The notes under the pieces are model-generated. The model saw only the letters and a program-made list of their open reading frames with translations. It searched no databases and had not been told where the DNA came from. A stretch of 64,000 nt of DNA from Trifolium pratense. Its lineage: Eukaryota; Streptophyta; Magnoliopsida; Fabales; Fabaceae. The stretch covers positions 68,309,257-68,373,256 of the forward strand of contig NC_060060.1 in assembly GCF_020283565.1 (NCBI RefSeq), in the 5' to 3' direction. Shown piece by piece: positions 57,060 through 64,000 of this stretch (its first letter is position 1; each line of letters begins with the position of its first letter). The translations under genes were made by a program, and so were the position numbers.

Positions 57060-57230
57060 GATATATAATACGGTTTAATTGTATATATGTCTTCCATCTT
57101 TCAGGCCGAATTTTGGAGAAATCCGAGAAACTAGAATAAAACACGATATTTTTCATTAATCTCACCAAAAATTGAACGATAAAATTTATAACACGGTGAA
57201 AACTAAACGAAATAAAAAAAATCGAAAAAA

Positions 57231-57349
57231 GAGGTGCAACACAAGGACTTCCCAGGAGGTCGCCCATCCTAGTACTACTCTCGCCCAAACACGCTTAATT
57301 GCGGAGTTCTGATGGGATCCGGTGCATTAGTGCTGGTATGATCGCACCT
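57231..57349 (-). rRNA. 5S rRNA, class E
   Basis: Extra change near position 51 (cttaattgcgg on plus). Confidence 0.92.
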
Positions 57350-57521
57350 GATATATAATACGGTTTAATTGTATATATGTCTTCCATCTTTCAGGGCGAA
57401 TTTTGGAGAAATCCGAGAAACTAGAATAAAACAAGATATTTTTCATTAATCTCGCCAAAAATTGAACGATAAAATTTATAACAAGGTGAAAACTAAACAA
57501 AATAAAAAAAAATCGAAAAAA

Positions 57522-57640
57522 GAGGTGCAACAAAAGCACTTCCCAGGAGGTCACCCATCCTAGTACTACTCTCGCCCAAGCACGCTTAACAGCGAAATTC
57601 TGATGGGATCCGGTGCATTAGTGCTGGTATGATCGCACCT
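57522..57640 (-). rRNA. 5S rRNA, class C
   Basis: First member of the second complete six-gene block. Confidence 0.9.
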
Positions 57641-57812
57641 GATATATAATACGGTTTAATTGTATATATGTCTTCCATCTTTCAGGCCGAGTTTTGGAGA
57701 AATCCGAGAAACTAGAATAAAACACGATATTTTTCATTAATCTCGCCAAAAATTGAACGATAAAATTTATAACACGGTGAAAACTAAACGAAATAAAAAA
57801 AAATCGAAAAAA

Positions 57813-57930
57813 GAGGTGCAACACAAGGATTCCCAGGAGGTCACCCATCCTAGTACTACTCTCACCCAAGCACGCTTAACTGCGGAGTTCTGATGGGATC
57901 CGGTGCAGTAGTGCTGGTATGATCGCACCT
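57813..57930 (-). rRNA. 5S rRNA, class B
   Basis: Second member of the block. Confidence 0.92.
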
Positions 57931-58103
57931 GATATATAATACGGTTTAATTGTATATATGTCTTCCATCTTTCAGGCCGAGTTTTGGAGAAATCCGAGAA
58001 ACTTGAATAAAACACGATATTTTTCATTAATCTCACCAAAAATTGAACGATAAAATTTATAACAAGGTGAAAACTAAACAAAATACAAAAAAAATCGAAA
58101 AAA

Positions 58104-58222
58104 GAGGTGCAACACAAGGACTTCCCAGGAGGTCACCCATCCTAGTACTACTCTCGCCCAAACACGCTTAACTGCGAAGTTCTGATGGGATCCGGTGCAT
58201 TAGTGCTGGTATGATCGAACCT
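58104..58222 (-). rRNA. 5S rRNA, class A
   Basis: Extra change at the 5' end (atcgaacc on plus). The A tract on its 3' side is interrupted by a C. Confidence 0.92.
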
Positions 58223-58395
58223 GAAATATAATACGGTTTAATTGTATATATGTCTTCCATCTTTCAGGCCGAATTTTGGAGAAATCCGAGAAACTAGAAT
58301 AAAACAAGATATTTTTCATTAATCTCGCCAAAAATTGAACGATAAAATTTATAACAAGGTGAAAACTAAACAAAATAAAAAAAAAATCGAAAAAA

Positions 58396-58513
58396 GAGGT
58401 GCAACACAAGGATTCCCAGGAGGTCATCAATCCTAGTACTACTCTCGCCCAAGCACGCTTAACTGCGGAGTTCTGATGGGATCCGGTGCAGTAGTGCTGG
58501 TATGATCGCACCT
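58396..58513 (-). rRNA. 5S rRNA, class B2
   Basis: Two changes in the GGTGACC segment (gtcatcaatcc on plus). Confidence 0.9.
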
Positions 58514-58685
58514 GATATATAATACGGTTTAATTGTATATATGTCTTCCATCTTTCAGGCCGAGTTTTGGAGAAATCCGAGAAACTAGAATAAAACACGA
58601 TATTTTTCATTAATCTCACCAAAAATTGAACGATAAAATTTATAACAAGGTGAAAACTAAACAAAATAAAAAAAAATCGAAAAAA

Positions 58686-58804
58686 GAGGTGCAACACAAG
58701 GACTTCACAGGAGGTCACCCATCCTAGTACTACTCTCGCCCAAACACGCTTAACTGCGGAGTTCTGATGGGATCTGGTGCATTAATGCTGGTATGATCGC
58801 CCCT
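58686..58804 (-). rRNA. 5S rRNA, class D
   Basis: Class D with one more change near position 99 (gacttcacagg on plus). Confidence 0.91.
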
Positions 58805-58974
58805 GATATATAATACGGTTTAATTGTATATATGTCTTCCATCTTTCAGGCCGAATTTTGGAGAAATCCGAGAAACTAGAATAAAACACGATATTTTTCA
58901 TTAATCTCACCAAAAATTGAACGATAAAATTTATAACACGGTGAAAACTAAACGAAATAAAAAAATCGAAAAAA

Positions 58975-59093
58975 GAGGTGCAACACAAGGACTTCCCAGG
59001 AGGTCACCCATCCTAGTACTACTCTCGCCCAAACACGCTTAACTGCGGAGTTCTGATGGGATCCGGTGCATTAGTGCTGGTATGATCGCACCT
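58975..59093 (-). rRNA. 5S rRNA, class E-like
   Basis: C61U only. The GGTGACC segment is consensus, unlike other members in this slot. Confidence 0.94.
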
Positions 59094-59265
59094 GATATAT
59101 AATACGGTTTAATTGTATATATGTCTTCCATCTTTCAGGCCGAATTTTGGAGAAATCCGAGAAACTAGAATAAAACAAGATATTTTTCATTAATCTCGCC
59201 AAAAATTGAACGATAAAATTTATAACAAGGTGAAAACTAAACAAAATAAAAAAAAATCGAAAAAA

Positions 59266-59384
59266 GAGGTGCAACAAAAGCACTTCCCAGGAGGTCACCC
59301 ATCCTTGTACTACTCTCGCCCAAGCACGCTTAACAGCGAAATTCTGATGGGATCCGGTGCATTAGTGCTGGTATGATCGCACCT
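59266..59384 (-). rRNA. 5S rRNA, class C
   Basis: Class C with the ccttgtact change. Starts a third block, 1,744 bp after 57522. Confidence 0.89.
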
Positions 59385-59556
59385 GATATATAATACGGTT
59401 TAATTGTATATATGTCTTCCATCTTTCAGGCCGAGTTTTGGAGAAATCCGAGAAACTAGAATAAAACACGATATTTTTCATTAATCTCGCCAAAAATTGA
59501 ACGATAAAATTTATAACACGGTGAAAACTAAACGAAATAAAAAAAAATCGAAAAAA

Positions 59557-59674
59557 GAGGTGCAACACAAGGATTCCCAGGAGGTCACCCATCCTAGTAC
59601 TACTCTCACCCAAGCACGCTTAACTGCGGAGTTCTGATGGGATCCGGTGCAGTAGTGCTGGTATGATCGCACCT
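59557..59674 (-). rRNA. 5S rRNA, class B
   Basis: Second member of the third block. Confidence 0.92.
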
Positions 59675-59847
59675 GATATATAATACGGTTTAATTGTATA
59701 TATGTCTTCCATCTTTCAGGCCGAGTTTTGGAGAAATCCGAGAAACTTGAATAAAACACGATATTTTTCATTAATCTCACCAACAATTGAACGATAAAAT
59801 TTATAACAAGGTGAAAACTAAACAAAATAAAAAAAAAATCGAAAAAA

Positions 59848-59966
59848 GAGGTGCAACACAAGGACTTCCCAGGAGGTCACCCATCCTAGTACTACTCTCG
59901 CCCAAACACGCTTAACTGCGAAGTTCTGATGGGATCCGGTGCATTAGTGCTGGTATGATCGCACCT
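59848..59966 (-). rRNA. 5S rRNA, class A
   Basis: Class A with the common gatatat spacer, unlike most class A copies. Confidence 0.94.
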
Positions 59967-60140
59967 GATATATAATACGGTTTAATTGTATATATGTCTT
60001 CCATCTTTCAGGCCGAATTTTGGAGAAATCCGAGAAACTAGAATAAAACAAGATATTTTTCATTAATCTCGCCAAAAATTGAACAATAAAATTTATAACA
60101 AGGTGAAAACTAAACAAAATAAAATAAAAAATCGAAAAAA

Positions 60141-60258
60141 GAGGTGCAACACAAGGATTCCCAGGAGGTCACCAATCCTAGTACTACTCTCGCCCAAGCA
60201 CGCTTAACTGCGGAGTTCTGATGGGATCCGGTGCAGTAGTGCTGGTATGATCGCACCT
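60141..60258 (-). rRNA. 5S rRNA, class B2
   Basis: Last copy before the transposon insertion. The spacer between it and the previous copy has an interrupted A tract. Confidence 0.91.
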
Positions 60259-60416
60259 GATATATAATACGGTTTAATTGTATATATGTCTTCCATCTTT
60301 CAGGCCGAGTTTTGGAGAAATCCGAGAAACTAGAATAAAACACGATATTTTTCATTAATCTCACCAAAAATTGAACGATAAAATTTATAACAAGGTGAAA
60401 ACTAAACAAAAAAAAA

Positions 60417-61048
60417 GGCTTTAATGCACTTTTGATCCTCCTATTTTTCAAAATCTGAACTTTTGATCCCCCTATTTTAAAAACCAACTTTTTGATCCCC
60501 CTATTTTGAAAAACATGAAGTTTTGATCCCCTATTTTAGATTTTTCTAAATTTTAGTCACCGAACTCAATTTGGTCAAATTTTTGCTAATCTGTCAAGCT
60601 CATTAATGACGTAACAGTTTCCATGTTGACAAAACATTTTCATGTCATTAATTTTTTTTAAATCAAATATTTTAAAAGTATTAAAATAATAAAATAATTA
60701 ATGATAATTAAAAAACAATAAAATAAACCTCTTTACATTATATAATAATAACTAAAAATCAGTAAATTACTCAAAGGAATAAAAAAAGCAAACGTTGGTT
60801 CCCAAATCATGACACCCTAAGAAATCAGAAACACAAATAATCACGCTCGTGTTAACATCCTTCGTCTTTGTTCGCTCACTCTCAATCGTTCATTGACTTT
60901 GTTCTCAATCGTTAACTTTTTTTTGGTAATTTACTGATTTTTTATTATATATATACATATAAAGGTTAATTTTACTGTTTTTTTAAATTATCATTAATTA
61001 ATTATTTTATTTTTTAATACTTTTAAAATATTTGATGTAAAAAAATTA
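60417..61048. mobile_element. TIR element A, right end missing
   Basis: Begins ggctttaatgcacttttgat inside the A tract of a 5S spacer. An inner arm (about 60648-60785) is complementary to 60920-61048 over some 130 bp, showing a foldback structure. The outer 230 bp of the left arm has no right-hand partner, because element B starts at the point where it should continue. No coding frame. Resembles a Mutator-like or other long-TIR non-autonomous element. Confidence 0.75.
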
Positions 61049-62160
61049 GGCTTAAATGCAATTTTGGTCCCCCTATTTTTAATATTTTGAAGTTTTAGTC
61101 CCCCTATTTTAAAAACCAACTTTTTGGTCCCCCTATTTCAATTTTTTAAATTTTTTGATCCCCCACCCTACTTTTGAGTCGATTTTGATGATGTGGGCAA
61201 CTCTTTTGTGACGTGGCAAATGCCACATGGATACAACAATTACATGTCATTATTTTTTATTTTAATTTCAATAAAATATATTACAATATATTTTTATTGA
61301 TAAAATAATAAATTAAATTATAATATTTGTTAAAAAAATAATCCTTATACTACAAGAAAAAAAAAAACCTAAATCCCAAACGAAATCCATCTTTTACGAA
61401 CTAGTATTCTCCCTATTCGTCTTGCATATCTTGTGCCCCTAGCTAAATTAATTTCATTCTTCTTGCTGCAAAAAAAATATTATTCTCCCTCATTGAGTTT
61501 ATATCTTTGTTCCATTGTTTCTATACGTTTTTGGTTTATATCTCTATAAAGATGGATTTTTTATATTTTGCTCCTACTTGAGAGGATCATTGTACTTGAA
61601 TTAAAATTTGTCAAGTTCTGCCATGATAATCTGGGTAAAGAACAATCTCTTTGTTCCTCAATAGGAACATGATAGACACAATTTTTTTTTACTGATAGCT
61701 TTTTATATCTGAATGCTTATGGAGGAGAAAAACTTAATTGACGGATGGATAAGTAGGGATCGATTAGGGAGAACATGGAGGGGAAGATATTGGTTTTGGG
61801 AAAGATGAATTCAATTTGAAATTCACAGATTCAATTTTATTTTATTTTTGAAGCAGAATTCAATTTTAATACGTAACGTATAATTTAATTAAACTAATTA
61901 TTTTATCAATAAAAATATTTTTTTAACGTGTTTTATTAAAATTAAAATAAAGAATAATTACATGTATAATTGTTGTGTCCATGTGGCATCTGCCATGTCA
62001 TAAGTGACTTGACCACGTCATCAAAATTGACTCAAAAGTAGGGTGGGGGATCAAAAGTAATAAAAAATTGAAATAGGGGGACCAAAAAGTTGGTTTTCAA
62101 AATAGAGGGACTAAAACTTCAAAATATTGAAAATAGGGGGACCAAAACTGCATTTAAGCC
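61049..62160. mobile_element. TIR element B, complete, about 1.1 kb
   Basis: The ends ggcttaaatgca(a/g)ttttgg and its complement match over roughly 270 bp (61049-61320 against 61890-62160) with modest divergence. The interior (about 61330-61880) has no long frame. Flanks are A-rich on both sides (aaaaaaatta left, aaaaaaaaaa right), so a 9-10-bp target duplication is possible but cannot be proven in a homopolymer. Ends of this type are frequent in legume non-autonomous DNA transposons. Confidence 0.82.
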
Positions 62161-62181
62161 AAAAAAAAAAAATCGAAAAAA

Positions 62182-62284
62182 GAGGTGAAACACAAGGACT
62201 TCCCAGGAGGTCACCCATCCTAGTACTACTCTCGCCCAAACACGCTTAACTGCGAAGTTCTGATGTGCTGGTATGATCGCACCT
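62182..62284 (-). pseudogene. 5S rRNA gene with 16-bp deletion
   Basis: 103 bp instead of 119. The ggatccggtgcattag segment (RNA positions about 17-32) is missing, and there is a change in the 3' stem (gtgaaacac on plus). The A-box and C-box remain. A 5S RNA without this stem would not fold normally. Confidence 0.92.
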
Positions 62285-62310
62285 GATATATAATACGGTT
62301 TAATTGTATA

Positions 62311-64000
62311 TAAATGACTACAAACACTAAAATTGGCCAAAAACAATAAAAACGACTACAAAAACTAAAATTGGCCAAAAACCATATAAACGACCTAAAA
62401 TAGGCCAAAAAGCATAAACACGACTACAAACTCTAAAATTGGCAAAAAACTATATAAACGAGCCTAAAATAGGCCAAAAACCATAAAAACGACTACGAAC
62501 ACTAAAATAGGCCATAACCCATAAAAACGACTACAAACACTTAAATTGGCCAAAAACTAAAGAACGACCCTAAAATAGGCCAAAAACATTAAAACCACTA
62601 CAAACACTAAAATTGACCAAAATCCCAAATATCGACCCTAAAATAAGCCAAAAACCATAAAAACGACTACAAACAATAAAATAGGCCAAAAAGCATAAAA
62701 ACGACTACAAACACTAAAATTGGCTGAAAATCATAAAAACGACTACAAACACTAAAATTGGCCAAAAACTATATAAACGACCCTAAAATAGGCCAAAAAC
62801 CATAAAAACGACTACAATCACTAAAATTGGCCAAAAACTTATTAAACGACCCTAAAATAGGCTAAAAACCATAAAAACGACTACGAACACTAAAATAGGC
62901 CATAACCCATAAAAACGACTACAAACACCAAAATTGGCCAAAAACCATATAAACGACCTAAAATAGGGCAAAAACCATAAAAAACGACTACAAACACTAA
63001 AATTGGCCAAAATCCATATAAACGGCCTAAAATAGGCCAAAAACCATAAAAACGACTACGAACACTAAAATAGGCCATAACCCATAAAAACGACTACAAA
63101 CACTTAAATTGGCCAAAAACAAAAGAACGTACATAAAATAGGCCAAAAACATTAAAAACCACTACAAACACTAAAATTGGCCAAAAACCATATAAACGAC
63201 CTAAAATAGGCCAAAAACCATAAAAACAACTACAAACACTAAAATTGGCCAAAAACCATATAAACGACCTAAAATAGGCCAAAAACAATAATAAAAAACG
63301 ACTACAAACACTAAAATTGGCCAAAAACCATATAAACGACCTAAAATAGGCCAAATTCAAAAAAACGACTACGAACACTAAAATTGGCCATAACCCATAA
63401 AAATGACTACAAACACTTAAATTGGCCAAAAACTAAAGAACGACCCTAAAATAGGCCAAAAACCATAAAAACGACTACAAACAATAAAATAGGCCAAAAA
63501 GCATAAAAACGACTACAAACACTAAAATTGGCAAAAAACTATATAAAGGACCCTAAAATAGGCCAAAAACATTAAAAACCACTACAAACACTAAAATAGG
63601 CCAAAAACCATAAAAACGACTACAAACACAAAAATTGGCCAAAAACCATATAAACGACCTAAAATAGGCCAAAAAACATAAAAATGACTACAAACACTAA
63701 AAATTGGCCAAAAACCATAAAAACGACTACAAACACTAGAATTGGCCAAAATCCATATAAACGACCCTAAAATAGGTCAAAAACCATAAAAACGACTACG
63801 AACACTAAAATAGGCCATAACCCAAAAATTGGCCAAAAACCATAAAAATGACTACAAACACTAAAATTGGCCAAAAATCATAAAAACGACTACAAACATC
63901 AAAATTGGCCAAAAACCATATAAACGACCTAAAATAGGCCAAAAACCATAAACACAACTACAAACACTAAAGTTGGCAAAAAAAACTATATAAACGACCC
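62311..64000 (-). repeat. Satellite array, right side, inverted relative to the left
   Basis: Units read ccataaaaacgactacaaac and actaaaattggccaaaaa on the plus strand, the complement of the left array. 38- and 31-bp units alternate as on the left, but variants such as ccatataaacgacctaaaat are frequent here and absent on the left, so the two arrays have diverged. It joins the 5S spacer directly after tttaattgtatata. It continues to the window end. Confidence 0.96.

Larger units (their letters stand above)
48593..62284 (-). repeat. Tandem 5S rRNA gene array
   Basis: Genes of 118-119 bp alternate with about 171-bp spacers, giving a period of 290-292 bp. All genes are on the minus strand. The sense strand begins (A/C)GGTGCGATCATACC, holds the A-box, intermediate element and C-box of a polymerase III internal promoter, and ends in GCACCTC followed by a T run. 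I count one gap-truncated copy, 40 copies close to full length, and one deleted copy beyond a transposon insertion. Sequence classes recur in the order C-B-A-B2-D-E, a six-gene higher-order repeat of about 1,745 bp. Class definitions (RNA positions): A, C61U and C46U; B, G102 deleted with C67U and A23C; B2, as B but with C67 kept and a change in the GGTGACC segment; C, changes at 108, 104, 50, 46 and 44; D, C61U with changes at positions near 3, 19 and 30; E, C61U usually with a change in GGTGACC. Confidence 0.98.

Noticed and set aside
48600..60487. Repeated 75-227-residue minus-strand frames with FRFFFISFSFH
   Set aside because: They run through 5S genes and spacers and are by-products of the tandem array.

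Overview
This is nuclear DNA of a flowering plant. The evidence is intron-bearing fragments of plant genes, a Ty3/gypsy Tat-type retroelement, a CACTA transposon end, and a large tandem 5S rRNA array whose spacers carry plant-type upstream signals (TATATA near -28, C at -1). The 'ggcttaaatgca...ggtccccc' terminal-inverted-repeat elements and the dispersed repeat at 2577-2825 look like families common in legumes. A legume is therefore my best guess, at low confidence.

Layout. (1) 1-22 kb is AT-rich DNA holding broken pieces of at least six recognisable genes, all on the minus strand and still with introns: a DRS1/RH28-type DEAD-box helicase tail, CCT-epsilon, CAND1, a PHD/Tify regulator, ATM and an AT-hook (AHL) protein. 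Several unidentified exons lie among them. The pieces are out of order, duplicated and interrupted by stops and frameshifts. I see no complete protein gene there. The ATM first exon at 21.8 kb is the only one with a plausible native start. (2) 22.7-27.76 kb is the 3' part of a Ty3/gypsy Tat-lineage retroelement on the minus strand with protease, RT, a degenerate RNase H, a second intact RNase H and integrase. It carries one in-frame TGA and is cut at 27,764 by a CACTA element. (3) 27.77-30.66 kb holds that CACTA end with subterminal repeats, the probable tail of a Ulp1-like protease ORF, and an exon of indole-3-glycerol-phosphate synthase. (4) 30.66-48.09 kb is a satellite built from 31-bp and 38-bp monomers in nested higher-order blocks. 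It is followed by a 500-N assembly gap. (5) 48.59-60.4 kb is a tandem array of 5S rRNA genes on the minus strand: 40 full-length or near full-length copies plus one cut by the gap, with a period of about 290 bp and a six-gene higher-order pattern. (6) 60.42-62.16 kb is a pair of nested or fused TIR elements inserted in a 5S spacer. (7) 62.18-62.28 kb is a last 5S copy with a 16-bp deletion. (8) 62.31-64.0 kb is the same satellite as in (4), but in the opposite orientation.

Functionally, the only likely active genes are the 5S rRNA genes, transcribed by RNA polymerase III. Everything else is transposon, satellite or gene debris. The two most unusual features are the single-stranded-orientation mosaic of intron-containing gene fragments (Helitron-like in style, termini not found) and the 5S array bracketed by one satellite family in opposite orientations.
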